A stretch of DNA of 64,000 bases from assembly GCA_910580235.1 (NCBI GenBank), contig CAJTVU010000002.1:310001-374000 (forward strand), given 5' to 3'. Source of the DNA: an uncultured Dorea sp. (GTDB lineage: Bacteria > Bacillota > Clostridia > Lachnospirales > Lachnospiraceae). The notes under the pieces were generated by a model, which was given only the letters and a program-made list of their open reading frames with translations, ran no database searches and was not told the origin of the DNA. Of this stretch, positions 1 through 8,358 are shown one piece after another. A program made the translations under genes and the position numbers. The first letter of the stretch is position 1. Each line of letters opens with the position of its first letter.

Positions 1-410
1 TCCAGAAGCACATAGAAGACGATCGCAAGATCGAGCCAGGGAACATACGGCATCTCCTTTAGAAGCCTTCTGTTCTTCTCCTCGTTGATCAGACGGTATA
101 CGATCCTTTCCCGCACCGCTTTATAGTCTTTAATCGCCTCCGGATCCCACGGCGTCCGAAAACGCATCCTGCGGTGGAGCTTAAGGATCTCTTTTACGAT
201 GGCGTCAAGGCTGTCCCCTTCATGGAAGCGGTGATAATACTCTTCAAGATAGATGGCCGGGGAGACATTGCTCTTCTCCTCTAAGAACAAGATGCCTTTA
301 CGGCTGGCCCCGTTATATTTCTGCGCCGTATGGATGCTGACGCACACCCCTTCTCCTATCCCCTCCTTCACTTTATGCTCTACTGTCTGTACGAACTGCT
401 CATAGGTCAT
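1..410 (-). CDS. DUF5688 family protein (partial, C-terminus outside window)
   Basis: The reading frame starts at an ATG at 408-410 behind a strong AAGGAGG site (about 413-420) and stays open to the window edge, giving about 136 residues. It begins MTYEQFVQTVEHKVKEGIGE and continues with an EEYYHRFHEG segment and a basic middle part. This resembles the N-terminal half of DUF5688 proteins, which are common and often multicopy in Lachnospiraceae and have no known function. I see no signal peptide or membrane segment in the visible part. It is separated from efp by the efp terminator, so it is probably transcribed on its own. The family call is from memory of the N-terminal pattern and is moderately secure; the frame itself is secure. 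Confidence 0.75.
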   Translation of the reverse strand, partial: MTYEQFVQTVEHKVKEGIGEGVCVSIHTAQKYNGASRKGILFLEEKSNVSPAIYLEEYYHRFHEGDSLDAIVKEILKLHRRMRFRTPWDPEAIKDYKAVRERIVYRLINEEKNRRLLKEMPYVPWLDLAIVFYVLL

Positions 411-471
411 AATCCTCCTTCCTGCAGACAGCGGTATTTCATGTTTTAAATATTATGGTACAGAAAATTAT

Positions 472-499
472 AAAAAAGCCTTGCACAAAATGCAAGACT
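472..499 (-). terminator. Rho-independent terminator of efp
   Basis: Read on the minus strand, a 9-bp stem (AGTCTTGCA with TGCAAGGCT, one G-U pair) with a 5-nt loop is followed by a run of six T. It lies about 45 bases past the efp stop codon, which fits the end of a short efp transcript. Confidence 0.8.
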
Positions 500-543
500 T
501 CTTCACCTTATGTTTTTCTTAAGTTTCTTAAGATTATACGGAG

Positions 544-1107
544 CTATGCTCTGGACAGATACTCTCCTGTACGCGTGTCGATCTTGATCGTCTCGCCCTG
601 CTCAACGAACAGAGGGACCATGACCTGCGCGCCCGTCTCCACGATCGCCGGCTTCGTCGCGCCCGTCGCTGTATTCCCTTTTACGCCCGGCTCGGACTCC
701 GTGATCACAAGCTCTACCGTAAGAGGAGGCTCGATGGAGAACACCTTTCCTTCGTACAGCTTCATCTTAACCTTCTCATTTTCCTTCACAAACTTAAGAG
801 AGTCCCCCACGACATCTGCGTCTAATGCGAACTGATCCCAGCCGCCGTCCTCGCCGTACATAAAATGGAACAGCTCTCCGTCCCCGTAGAGATACTCTGC
901 TTCCTTCCTCTCGATGAACGCCTTCTTAAGCACATCTTTGGACGGATTGAACGTCCTCTCGATCACTCCGCCGTTCATGACGTCTTTGAGCTTCGTGCGT
1001 ACAAACGCAGAACCCTTTCCCGGCTTTACGTGCAGGAATTCCAGGCACTCAAATACCTTCCCATCAATCTCATAAGTCGCACCTTTCTCAATATAAGCAT
1101 CTGCCAT
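544..1107 (-). CDS. efp: Translation elongation factor P
   Basis: EF-P binds ribosomes stalled at polyproline stretches and stimulates peptide bond formation. The 187-residue product has the usual length and three-domain composition: an N-terminal KOW-like domain with the loop HVKPGKGSAFVRTKLK, whose lysine 31 in PGKG is the residue modified in many species, a central OB domain, and the C-terminal signature with VPLFVEQGETIKIDTRTGEY. I chose the ATG at 1107 (MADAYIEKG) because AAGGAGG sits about 10 bases upstream; the frame continues 8 codons further but without a ribosome site. It has its own promoter just after aroD and its own terminator. I see no EF-P modification gene in the window. Confidence 0.97.
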   Translation of the reverse strand: MADAYIEKGATYEIDGKVFECLEFLHVKPGKGSAFVRTKLKDVMNGGVIERTFNPSKDVLKKAFIERKEAEYLYGDGELFHFMYGEDGGWDQFALDADVVGDSLKFVKENEKVKMKLYEGKVFSIEPPLTVELVITESEPGVKGNTATGATKPAIVETGAQVMVPLFVEQGETIKIDTRTGEYLSRA

Positions 1108-1161
1108 TCTATAAATCCTCCTTAGCTGCACTCAAACAGCGCATCATTCATTATCTTAATC

Positions 1162-1190
1162 ATTCTATAATAAATCACGCCTTTTTTCAA
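1162..1190 (-). promoter_or_regulatory. Probable sigma-A promoter of efp
   Basis: On the minus strand TTGAAA (1185-1190) and TAGAAT (1162-1167) are exactly 17 bases apart. The -35 box overlaps the aroD stop codon, so efp appears to be transcribed separately from the aro genes. Called by eye. Confidence 0.6.
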
Positions 1191-1942
1191 CCTTTAATTT
1201 TATGCAGTATGCCAAGCGCTGTTTTTAAGTCCTCTGCATGCGCCTGTCCAGGAGCGGATGCTTTCTCTGCCATGCCGAAAGTAATCGCCGAGCCGAACGC
1301 CCCGCCGCAAAGGCGGCTTACTGCCCCTTCCTTTCCCATAGATATCGTAACGACCGGAGTCTTATCATAATTACGGCTCATCTCTTCCGTCGCCGCCAAG
1401 AGGGCAAGCACGTCTCTCTTGCTCTGCGGCATCACCGCGATCTTCACGATATCTGCGCCAAGCTCCTGCATCTTCCGAAGCCTTGCAACGATCTCTTCCC
1501 TGGCGGGCGTCCTGTAAAAGTCATGGCTGGAGGCGACGGCCTTCACCCCGTAGCGGTGAGCATAGGCTATCACATCCTCTGCCCCTGCAAGCATCTGGAT
1601 GTCGATCAGGTCCGCCTGGCCGCTTTCTATCACTGCTTTGTTGAGCGCAATATATCTTTCTGCCGTGATAGCCCGCTCGCCGCCTTCATCTTCCGTTCGG
1701 AACGTAAAAAGGAGCGGCGTCTCACAGAGCGCTTTTCTAAGAGAGGCCAGCACTTCCTTCACCTTCTCTGCGTCCATCACATCTTCAAATCGATCCGCCC
1801 GCCATTCCACAAGATCAGCAGGCACAGCCCTCATATTTTCTGCCTCTTTTATGACTGCCTCTTTTGTTGTCTCTATGATTGGCACGCATATCTTGGGGAG
1901 CCCCTCCCCGATCGCCACATTTCTCACTATTACCGGATCCAT
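1187..1942 (-). CDS. aroD: Type I 3-dehydroquinate dehydratase
   Basis: Converts 3-dehydroquinate to 3-dehydroshikimate, step three of the shikimate pathway, by a Schiff-base mechanism in the cytoplasm. The 251-residue length matches the type I (TIM-barrel) class. Visible active-site residues are Glu46 in EWRAD, His140 in SSHDF and the Schiff-base Lys167 in IVKIAVMP. An ATG at 1942 is preceded by GAGGTGGGAG. The gene follows yqeG by 13 bases and aroK lies just upstream, so three genes including two shikimate enzymes probably form one operon. The pathway's other genes are not in the window. Confidence 0.96.
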   Translation of the reverse strand: MDPVIVRNVAIGEGLPKICVPIIETTKEAVIKEAENMRAVPADLVEWRADRFEDVMDAEKVKEVLASLRKALCETPLLFTFRTEDEGGERAITAERYIALNKAVIESGQADLIDIQMLAGAEDVIAYAHRYGVKAVASSHDFYRTPAREEIVARLRKMQELGADIVKIAVMPQSKRDVLALLAATEEMSRNYDKTPVVTISMGKEGAVSRLCGGAFGSAITFGMAEKASAPGQAHAEDLKTALGILHKIKG

Positions 1943-1955
1943 CGTCTCCCACCTC

Positions 1956-2474
1956 TTATCTGTCCTGGCGCTTCTCTTTCTCTCTGTCTCTACGGTAGAA
2001 ATGCAGGACGATCTTCTCCAGATAGCGTTTCAGTACGATCTGCACCTCCTCCTTCGGGTAGATCGGCCTCACAAGGACAGACTGGATCCCGGTACGCTTC
2101 GCCCCCCATACGTCTGTGAAAAGCTGATCGCCGATAAAGACTGTCGTGCGCTCGTCCGTCCCCATCAGCTCCATCGCTTTCTTATAATTCTTTGTGGACG
2201 GCTTATGGGCGTCATGCACATACCTGCTTCCCACGCCGTCCGCAAAAGGCTTCACCCTTGGCTCCTGATTGTTGGAGATAAGGCACGTATCAAATCCAAT
2301 CTCCCGAAGCCTTGCAAAAAGCCCGACCGCGCGGTTATCTGCCGGCGCGCCATGGGGCACGAGGGTATTGTCAATGTCAAAGATAAGCCCCCGCACTCCC
2401 TCTTCATACATTTTTTCAAAATCGATCGTATAGGCAGACGCAACATATGCGTCTGGATAGAACGTATCAAACAT
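1956..2474 (-). CDS. YqeG family HAD-IIIA phosphatase
   Basis: A 172-residue haloacid-dehalogenase-type phosphatase. HAD motif I is visible as FDIDNTLVPHG near residue 35, motif II as LISNN near residue 70, and the C-terminal part has the GDQLFTDVWGAKR motif (motif IV). This matches the YqeG family, whose members in Bacillus sit near aro and ribosome-assembly genes; the physiological substrate is not established. The ATG overlaps the aroK stop codon by 8 bases, so translation is probably coupled. The tail is rich in Arg and Lys (RRDREKEKRQDR). Family membership is secure, function is not. Confidence 0.9.
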   Translation of the reverse strand: MFDTFYPDAYVASAYTIDFEKMYEEGVRGLIFDIDNTLVPHGAPADNRAVGLFARLREIGFDTCLISNNQEPRVKPFADGVGSRYVHDAHKPSTKNYKKAMELMGTDERTTVFIGDQLFTDVWGAKRTGIQSVLVRPIYPKEEVQIVLKRYLEKIVLHFYRRDREKEKRQDR

Positions 2475-3018
2475 CTTCCTTCTTCATCCCTTCCAGCTTT
2501 CGGATCAGCTCTTCACAGACCTGGCGTACAGTCTTTTCATCTGTGTCTATGACAATGTCTGCGGCAGCCTCGTATTTCTCTCTCCGCTGTTCCATAAGCT
2601 CCCCGATGTATCGTGCATTTTTACGGCCTTCCAGAAGCGGCCTGTCTTCACTGTCCTTCACACGCTCAAGGATCGTGCCGGGGGCTGCCCGCAGGAGGAC
2701 GACTGTACCTCTCTCCTTCATCTTCCGCACATTTTCCTCGCGCATCGCGGCTCCGCCGCCGCAGGAGATGATCAAGCCCTCTTCTCCTTGCAGCTCCTCC
2801 AACATTTCCGTCTCGAGCCCACGGAAATAAGCTTCTCCACGTGTCCTGAAGATGTCTGCGATGCTCATCCCTTCTCTCTCCTCTATCGCCGCGTCCATCT
2901 CCACCGCTCTCCTTTGGAGCATGGCGCTTAAAGCCTGCGCCACCGCGCTCTTCCCCGATCCCATAAACCCAATAAGGGCAATATTCTGATCGATCACGCC
3001 CCCCGGCCTGCTACCCAT
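2467..3018 (-). CDS. aroK: Shikimate kinase
   Basis: Phosphorylates shikimate at the 3-OH using ATP. The Walker A motif GFMGSGKS lies near the N-terminus, followed by the substrate-binding D and R region (EMDAAIEE, FRGLETEML), the CGGG motif and the lid segment with RPLLEGR. I start it at the ATG at 3018, giving 183 residues, because GGAGG is 8 bases upstream; the ATG five codons earlier (3033) has no good site. With this start the gene overlaps the amidase stop by 8 bases and the following yqeG start by 8 bases, so the block is tightly coupled. Confidence 0.95.
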   Translation of the reverse strand: MGSRPGGVIDQNIALIGFMGSGKSAVAQALSAMLQRRAVEMDAAIEEREGMSIADIFRTRGEAYFRGLETEMLEELQGEEGLIISCGGGAAMREENVRKMKERGTVVLLRAAPGTILERVKDSEDRPLLEGRKNARYIGELMEQRREKYEAAADIVIDTDEKTVRQVCEELIRKLEGMKKEDV

Positions 3019-3721
3019 CTTCAAATCCTCCATTCGCGATCGCTGTCTTAATATCTGCTTTGAACTGCTTCCATGCCTCCTCGTCCTCTACGAAGTATTT
3101 CGGACAATTCTTCCCTGTCACATCATAGTGGCGGATAACATCGTCCTCTGTCAGATCGAACTTCATACAGAGCCATGCGCTCAGCTGTACCATAGAGCGG
3201 TACGTCTCCTGTGTGAACTTCCCACTCTCATCTGGATGGCAGCACTCGATGGAGACCGTATCTTTGTTCCGCTCGTTCGACGCGTAGGCCACTTCCCATG
3301 TAGGCACGCACTGCACGATCTCTCCGTCAAGCCCTACCACAAAATTGCTGCTGACCTGTGTAGCTTTCGTATCTTTCAGATGTTCAAAATAATTCCGGTT
3401 ATCCATAGCTGTAGACCCCGGGTTCGCCGTGTAGTGGACGACGATCCCTCTGATCTTATCCGTCTCGGCGCCTGGCCTTGAATATTCGTTCACCGTCAGG
3501 AGCTGTACGTCGATCTCCGGCTTCGATGCATCGATCTCCTCACTGCTCAGCTCAAAATACCCTTTTTCAAACCACCCTGGCTTTACGATCTTAAGTATGG
3601 TAAGCACAAGGAGGATGGCTGTCAGGACCGCTAATATAATCAGGCCCAGACGGGTATAACGCTGGACCTGCTTCTTTTTCTGTACGCTTGTCGCTCTTCT
3701 TTTCCTGAAATTCTTCTTCAT
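3011..3721 (-). CDS. Membrane-anchored N-acetylmuramoyl-L-alanine amidase (Amidase_2)
   Basis: A 236-residue protein with a very basic N-terminus, one transmembrane segment at about residues 24-46 and an extracytoplasmic amidase_2/PGRP-type domain from about residue 85. Likely zinc ligands are the histidine in IVVHYTANPG and the histidine and cysteine in RHYDVTGKNCPKYF. Such enzymes cut the bond between MurNAc and the stem peptide. An SPI-like cleavage site is absent, so it should stay membrane bound. It is the first gene of the block with aroK, yqeG and aroD; the linkage with aromatic biosynthesis has no obvious functional reason. GGAGA lies before the ATG. The exact cell-wall role (sporulation, recycling or growth) cannot be read from sequence. 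Confidence 0.88.
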   Translation of the reverse strand: MKKNFRKRRATSVQKKKQVQRYTRLGLIILAVLTAILLVLTILKIVKPGWFEKGYFELSSEEIDASKPEIDVQLLTVNEYSRPGAETDKIRGIVVHYTANPGSTAMDNRNYFEHLKDTKATQVSSNFVVGLDGEIVQCVPTWEVAYASNERNKDTVSIECCHPDESGKFTQETYRSMVQLSAWLCMKFDLTEDDVIRHYDVTGKNCPKYFVEDEEAWKQFKADIKTAIANGGFEDG

Positions 3722-3812
3722 CTGTGCTCTCCATCGTTTTATCCTGCTTTATTTTAACACATTTTTCAGATAAAACCATGAAAAGTTCCTTAGAATTTTA
3801 TGAAGATTTTCT

Positions 3813-5267
3813 TTATTCGTCTACACTGTAGTTCGGAGCCTCTTTTGTAATATGTATGTCATGCGGATGGCTCTCTTTCAACGACGCGGAAGATATCTTC
3901 ACAAAGCTTCCGTTCTGCTTGAGAGACTCGATATCAGGAGTCCCGCAGTACCCCATGCCAGAGCGCAGTCCTCCCATCAGCTGGAACACTGTATCTTCCA
4001 CGCTGCCCTTATATGCTACGCGCCCTTCCACGCCTTCCGGCACAAGCTTCTTAGCATCGTCCTGGAAATAACGGTCTTTGCTCCCATTCTCCATAGCGGC
4101 GATCGATCCCATGCCGCGGTATACTTTATACTTTCTTCCCTGATACAGCTCGAACGTTCCCGGGCTCTCATCACAGCCTGCAAAAATGCTTCCCATCATA
4201 CATACGCTGGCTCCTGCCGCAATAGCCTTCGTCATATCGCCGGAGTACTTGATCCCACCGTCCGCGATGATCGGGATCCCATACTTTTCCGCCGCCTCAT
4301 AGCAGTCCATGACCGCTGTGATCTGCGGCACGCCGATGCCCGCCACCACGCGAGTCGTACAGATAGATCCAGGCCCGATACCGACCTTCACTGCATCTGC
4401 CCCCGCCTTGATCAGCGCTTCCGTCGCCGCCGCTGTAGCCACGTTCCCTGCGATGACCTGCAGCTTAGGAAACCTGCTCTTCACCATATCCACCGCATGT
4501 AGCACGTTGGCGGAATGCCCATGAGCAGAGTCAAGGACGACTACATCCACCTGGGAGCCTACCAACGCCTCCACCCTTTCCAGGCAGTTAGCCGAAATGC
4601 CGATCGCAGCGCCGCACAACAGGCGCCCCTGCGGATCTTTGGCAGACAGAGGGTATTTAATCTGCTTCTCTATATCTTTAATTGTAATAAGCCCTTTTAA
4701 ATTGAAATCTTTATCTACGATCGGAAGCTTCTCTTTCCTCGCCCTGGCGAGGATCTTCTTCGCTTCCTCCAAAGTGATGCCCTCCTCGGCTGTAACGAGC
4801 CCCTCGGAGGTCATAGACTCTTTTATCTTCTTTGTGAAGTCTTCTTCGAATTTCAGGTCACGGTTCGTAATGATCCCGACCAGCTTCCCGTTCTCGGTAA
4901 TCGGGACGCCGGAAATGCGGAATTTGCTCATCAGCTCGTTGGCGTCCGAGAGCGTATCTTCCGGTGCGAGATAGAATGGATCGGTAATAACGCCGTTCTC
5001 CGAACGCTTTACCTTATCCACTTCTTCTGCCTGCTGCTCAATGGACATATTCTTGTGGATGATCCCGATGCCTCCCTGGCGGGCCATCGCGATCGCCATA
5101 CGATGCTCTGTCACCGTGTCCATCCCCGCGCTCATCATCGGTATATTCAGCTTGATCTTTTTTGTAAGATACGTGGACAGATCTGCCTGATTCGGAATGA
5201 TCTCCGAATAAGACGGCACTAGAAGGACATCATCGAACGTAATGCCTTCCCCAATAATCTTTCCCAT
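3813..5267 (-). CDS. guaB: IMP dehydrogenase
   Basis: Oxidises IMP to XMP with NAD+, the committed step of GMP synthesis. The 484-residue protein has the (beta/alpha)8 catalytic domain starting with GITFDDVLLVPSYSE, an inserted pair of CBS domains at about residues 90-210, the catalytic cysteine loop GPGSICTTR near residue 300, and the flap GRVAYKGSVEDT. The ATG at 5267 (MGKIIGEG) has AGAGGA just upstream; the open frame continues 13 codons upstream but is not conserved. The 72-base gap to the upstream gene holds no recognisable purine riboswitch or PurR box. It appears to be a single gene. Confidence 0.97.
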   Translation of the reverse strand: MGKIIGEGITFDDVLLVPSYSEIIPNQADLSTYLTKKIKLNIPMMSAGMDTVTEHRMAIAMARQGGIGIIHKNMSIEQQAEEVDKVKRSENGVITDPFYLAPEDTLSDANELMSKFRISGVPITENGKLVGIITNRDLKFEEDFTKKIKESMTSEGLVTAEEGITLEEAKKILARARKEKLPIVDKDFNLKGLITIKDIEKQIKYPLSAKDPQGRLLCGAAIGISANCLERVEALVGSQVDVVVLDSAHGHSANVLHAVDMVKSRFPKLQVIAGNVATAAATEALIKAGADAVKVGIGPGSICTTRVVAGIGVPQITAVMDCYEAAEKYGIPIIADGGIKYSGDMTKAIAAGASVCMMGSIFAGCDESPGTFELYQGRKYKVYRGMGSIAAMENGSKDRYFQDDAKKLVPEGVEGRVAYKGSVEDTVFQLMGGLRSGMGYCGTPDIESLKQNGSFVKISSASLKESHPHDIHITKEAPNYSVDE

Positions 5268-5339
5268 GGCCTTATCCTCTCTTTCTCGTATATTACCTGC
5301 TATCATACAAAATATTAGCGCTTCTTGTCAACCTCTTTT

Positions 5340-5834
5340 TTACTTCCGGCGGATCACCTTTCTTGGAGCAAGCAGGAAGATCCCTTCAATGATCGTATCG
5401 TTCGGCTCAAAGATCATCTTCGTAACCTGCCCCTTCTCCACTACTACAAGGACATAACGCTTCTCCCCCGGGACGCCGGAGCTGTAGTCAGCCACTATCC
5501 CGTTCCTGTACTGGGCAAGCTCAGGGCTCCCCTCCGGCGCAAGCAGCTCCATGTTGCTTATCGGCGTTGAGAACACTCTCTTCCTCTTCGATCGGTTTAT
5601 GATCTTGTCAATGTCCAGGTCTCCATTTACATACAAATATTCATACTCTACGTTCATTCGTCTCATAAGCGCCACGACGACAAATATCACCACGATCGGG
5701 ACGAGTATTGCCAGTGGGAACAAAAATACGGCAAGCACCGAGACGATGGCCAGCGACACAAGAAATGCTTTCACAGCCACGTCTTTCGCCGTTGTCTGCT
5801 TCTTCACAAGCTGTTCTGTATAAAAATCATTCAT
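5340..5834 (-). CDS. DUF6106 family membrane protein
   Basis: A 164-residue protein beginning MNDFYTEQLVKKQTT, with a hydrophobic hairpin of two closely spaced transmembrane segments at about residues 22-58, then a soluble C-terminal domain containing YEYLYVNGDLDID and SKRKRVFSTPISNMELLAP. This matches an uncharacterised family common in Lachnospiraceae that I recall as DUF6106. I chose the ATG at 5834 because GGAGGAG lies just upstream; the longer frame up to 5909 runs into the groEL terminator. Located between the groEL terminator and guaB. Function unknown; the YLYVNGDLDID segment suggests a PH-like fold, but that is a guess. Confidence 0.8.
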   Translation of the reverse strand: MNDFYTEQLVKKQTTAKDVAVKAFLVSLAIVSVLAVFLFPLAILVPIVVIFVVVALMRRMNVEYEYLYVNGDLDIDKIINRSKRKRVFSTPISNMELLAPEGSPELAQYRNGIVADYSSGVPGEKRYVLVVVEKGQVTKMIFEPNDTIIEGIFLLAPRKVIRRK

Positions 5835-5907
5835 TCTTCTCTCCTCCATGATCCACAGAATAGACAGTCCTGATCCTGCCTGTAAGAACATTGTACCATA
5901 AACAGAC

Positions 5908-5942
5908 AAAAAAAGAAAACTCCCGAAAAGGGAGTTTTCAAA
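5908..5942 (-). terminator. Rho-independent terminator of groES-groEL
   Basis: A perfect stem AAAACTCCC/GGGAGTTTT with a short loop, followed on the minus strand by a T-rich run, a few bases after the groEL stop codon. Confidence 0.9.
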
Positions 5943-5946
5943 AACT

Positions 5947-7569
5947 TTACATCATGCCCATTCCTGCGCCGCCCGCCGGCATTGCCGGAGCCTCTTCCTT
6001 AATGTTCGCAACGACAGACTCTGTCGTAAGGAGAGTAGATGCGACGCTTGTAGCATTCTGGAGCGCGCTTCTTGTAACCTTTGCCGGGTCGAGGATCCCA
6101 TGCTTTACCATGTCCACATATGCTTCTGTCAGCACATCGAATCCAACGCCTTTCTCAGCTTCTGCCACTTTGCTGATGATGACGGATCCCTCAAGCCCTG
6201 CATTTGCAGCGATGTGGAACAGAGGAGACTCCAGCGCTTTCAGCACTACGTTCGCGCCCGTCCTCTCATCTCCTTCCAGCTTAGCCGCAAATTCTGCCAC
6301 TTGTTTAGCCGCATGAATGTAAGCGGATCCGCCTCCTGCAATAATGCCTTCTTCTGTTGCGGCTCTTGTGGCTGCAAGGGCGTCTTCCATACGAAGCTTC
6401 GCCTCTTTCATCTCTGTCTCAGTAGCGGCGCCTACGCGGATGACTGCAACGCCTCCCGCCAGCTTCGCCAGCCTTTCCTGCAGCTTCTCACGGTCAAAGT
6501 CAGATGTGGTCTCTTCAATCTGGCTCTTAATCTGCGCCACTCTCGCCGAGATCTCCTTCTTATCGCCAAGGCCGTCGACGATCACCGTGTTCTCCTTCTG
6601 TACTTTCACAGATTTCGCGCGTCCCAGCTGATCCATAGTCGTCTCTTTTAAATCTAGTCCAAGCTCCTCGGAGATCACCTGTCCGCCTGTGAGGATCGCA
6701 ATGTCTTTTAACATCTCTTTCCTTCTGTCGCCATATCCTGGAGCCTTCACTGCCACTACATTGAACGTCCCGCGCAGCTTGTTCACGATCAGTGTGGTGA
6801 GCGCCTCTCCTTCCACATCTTCCGCGATGATCAGAAGCCTTGCGCCTGACTGTACGATCTGCTCCAGGACCGGAAGGATATCCTGGATATTGGAGATCTT
6901 CTTATCTGTAATAAGGATATACGGCTCTTCTAAGCTGGCCTCCATCTTATCCATATCTGTAGCCATATACGCAGAAATATACCCACGGTCGAACTGCATA
7001 CCTTCCACAAGATCCAGCTCTGTCTTCATCGTCTTGGACTCTTCGATGGTGATGACGCCGTCGCCTGACACTTTATCCATGGCGTCCGCCACCATCTCTC
7101 CTACCTCTGTATCTCCTGCGGAGATCGCCGCCACTTTAGCGATCTGATCTTTCCCCGTAACTTTGCTGGACATGCTTGCAATCGCTTCCACTGCCACATC
7201 CGTCGCTTTCTTCATTCCCTTTCTCAAAATGATCGGGTTCGCTCCCGCCGCCAGGTTCCGCATGCCTTCATGCACCATAGCCTGCGCCAGGACAGTCGCT
7301 GTAGTCGTTCCGTCGCCCGCTACGTCGTTTGTTTTTGACGCTACTTCTTTAATAAGCTGCGCGCCCATATTCTCAAACGCATCCTCCAGCTCGATCTCCT
7401 TTGCGATCGTAACGCCGTCGTTCGTAATGAGGGGCGCCCCGAAAGACTTATCAAGGACTACATTGCGCCCTTTTGGTCCCAGCGTCACCCTCACAGTGTC
7501 CGCCAGCTGGTTCACTCCTGCCTCCAGCGCTGCTCTCGCCTCTGCGCCATATTTAATCTCTTTTGCCAT
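5947..7569 (-). CDS. groL: Chaperonin GroEL (Hsp60)
   Basis: The 60-kDa chaperonin forms a double heptameric ring and folds client proteins with GroES and ATP. The 540-residue product begins MAKEIKYGAEARAALEAG, carries the ATP-binding GDGTTTATVLAQA segment, the catalytic aspartate region and the signature AAVEEGI-like AATEEGIIAGGGSAY, and ends in the GGM-rich tail (GGAGMGMM). Length is normal. AGGAGG lies about 10 bases before the ATG. It is the second gene of the groESL operon, controlled by the CIRCE element upstream of groES. Confidence 0.99.
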   Translation of the reverse strand: MAKEIKYGAEARAALEAGVNQLADTVRVTLGPKGRNVVLDKSFGAPLITNDGVTIAKEIELEDAFENMGAQLIKEVASKTNDVAGDGTTTATVLAQAMVHEGMRNLAAGANPIILRKGMKKATDVAVEAIASMSSKVTGKDQIAKVAAISAGDTEVGEMVADAMDKVSGDGVITIEESKTMKTELDLVEGMQFDRGYISAYMATDMDKMEASLEEPYILITDKKISNIQDILPVLEQIVQSGARLLIIAEDVEGEALTTLIVNKLRGTFNVVAVKAPGYGDRRKEMLKDIAILTGGQVISEELGLDLKETTMDQLGRAKSVKVQKENTVIVDGLGDKKEISARVAQIKSQIEETTSDFDREKLQERLAKLAGGVAVIRVGAATETEMKEAKLRMEDALAATRAATEEGIIAGGGSAYIHAAKQVAEFAAKLEGDERTGANVVLKALESPLFHIAANAGLEGSVIISKVAEAEKGVGFDVLTEAYVDMVKHGILDPAKVTRSALQNATSVASTLLTTESVVANIKEEAPAMPAGGAGMGMM

Positions 7570-7619
7570 AATCCATACGCCTCCTAAAATATTCTGTCTT
7601 TTTAATTTCTACGCCTCTT

Positions 7620-7904
7620 CTATTCTACGATAGCAAGAATGTCATCCTGCTTCACGATAATGTACTCTTCCTCTTCCACCTCGACAGTCGTTCCCGCATA
7701 CTTTGAGTAAATGACTGTCTGGCCTTTCTTTACATTCATCTGTACTTCTTTGCCGTCCACGACCGTCCCCGGCCCTACGGCGATCACTTCTGCCTGCTGT
7801 GGCTTCTCTTTTGACTGTCCCGGGATCACGATCCCTGACTTCGTAGTCTCTTCCGCTACGAGCTGCTTCAGTACGACTCTGTCCCCTAATGGTACTAATT
7901 TCAT
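7620..7904 (-). CDS. groS: Co-chaperonin GroES (Hsp10)
   Basis: The 94-residue lid of the GroEL chamber. It begins MKLVPLGDRVVLKQL and contains the mobile loop region VAEETTKSGIVIPGQSKEKPQQ and the signature near VIYSKYAGTTVEVEEEEY. Length is typical. A strong AAGGAGG precedes the ATG. It is the first gene of the heat-shock operon; a consensus promoter and a perfect CIRCE element lie upstream. Confidence 0.99.
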   Translation of the reverse strand: MKLVPLGDRVVLKQLVAEETTKSGIVIPGQSKEKPQQAEVIAVGPGTVVDGKEVQMNVKKGQTVIYSKYAGTTVEVEEEEYIIVKQDDILAIVE

Positions 7905-7949
7905 GTTATCTCCTCCTTAACTGCTCCTGAAAAATGTAGTTGTATCTTG

Positions 7950-7976
7950 TTAGCACTCATAAAAAGAGAGTGCTAA
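7950..7976 (-). promoter_or_regulatory. CIRCE operator (HrcA binding site) of groESL
   Basis: A perfect 9-bp inverted repeat TTAGCACTC - 9 bases - GAGTGCTAA, identical to the CIRCE consensus. It lies just downstream of the groESL promoter, in the 5' untranslated region, where HrcA repressor normally binds. hrcA itself is not in this window. Confidence 0.97.
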
Positions 7977-7990
7977 AAACTTCTAGATAT

Positions 7991-8019
7991 AAAATAGCAC
8001 TCTCCTCATGTTTTGTCAA
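7991..8019 (-). promoter_or_regulatory. Sigma-A promoter of groESL
   Basis: A perfect -35 box TTGACA (8014-8019) and a -10 box TATTTT (7991-7996) are 17 bases apart on the minus strand, directly upstream of the CIRCE element. The spacer ends in GAGAGTGC, which continues into the -10 box as a CIRCE-like half site (see findings). Confidence 0.85.
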
Positions 8020-8030
8020 CATACTTTTAT

Positions 8031-8336
8031 TCAGTTTAGATTATTTTTATAAAATCCATTTTCTATCCGAAATACGATTACTTTTCCAACTTTGCTCCAA
8101 TATCTCTCCCGGATCGTGCCGGTACATATCACAGGGCCGTCCTTAGAAGAGACTGTACACTCGTACAGGCCGTCGAGGGAAAAAGAGGGAAGGTCTGCTT
8201 TCCCTGCTAATAAGTATATGCGCTCTTCCCCTGAAATATACCGGATGATCTTACAATGATGGGCAGTCTCATCAAAACATCCGTCCTTTAATATCGTCCT
8301 TGTCATTTTAAGGATCGCGGGGCATTCCTCAAACAT
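8031..8336 (-). CDS. Uncharacterised 101-residue protein between codY and groES
   Basis: A small soluble protein without signal peptide or membrane segment: MFEECPAILKMTRTILKDGC at the start, an HHCKIIRYISGEERIYLLAG segment, and a beta-strand-rich C-terminus with YECTVSSKDGPVICTGTIRERYWSK. The last part resembles the beta-barrel of PilZ-like domains, but the RxxxR and D/NxSxxG c-di-GMP motifs are absent, so I do not assign it. It ends 12 bases before the groESL -35 box and starts 22 bases after the codY stop codon, so it is likely cotranscribed with codY. An alternative start is the ATG ten codons in. The frame looks real by position and composition; the function is unknown. Confidence 0.65.
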   Translation of the reverse strand: MFEECPAILKMTRTILKDGCFDETAHHCKIIRYISGEERIYLLAGKADLPSFSLDGLYECTVSSKDGPVICTGTIRERYWSKVGKVIVFRIENGFYKNNLN

Positions 8337-8358
8337 AGCATCTCTCCTTTAGCCGTCC

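Noticed and set aside
1238..2552. Long plus-strand frames of about 290-320 codons opposite aroD and yqeG
   Set aside because: They lie antisense to well-supported genes, have Ser/Arg/Pro-rich translations and no homology that I recognise.
5268..5340. Purine riboswitch or PurR box before guaB
   Set aside because: The gap is only 72 bases, without the conserved purine-riboswitch core.
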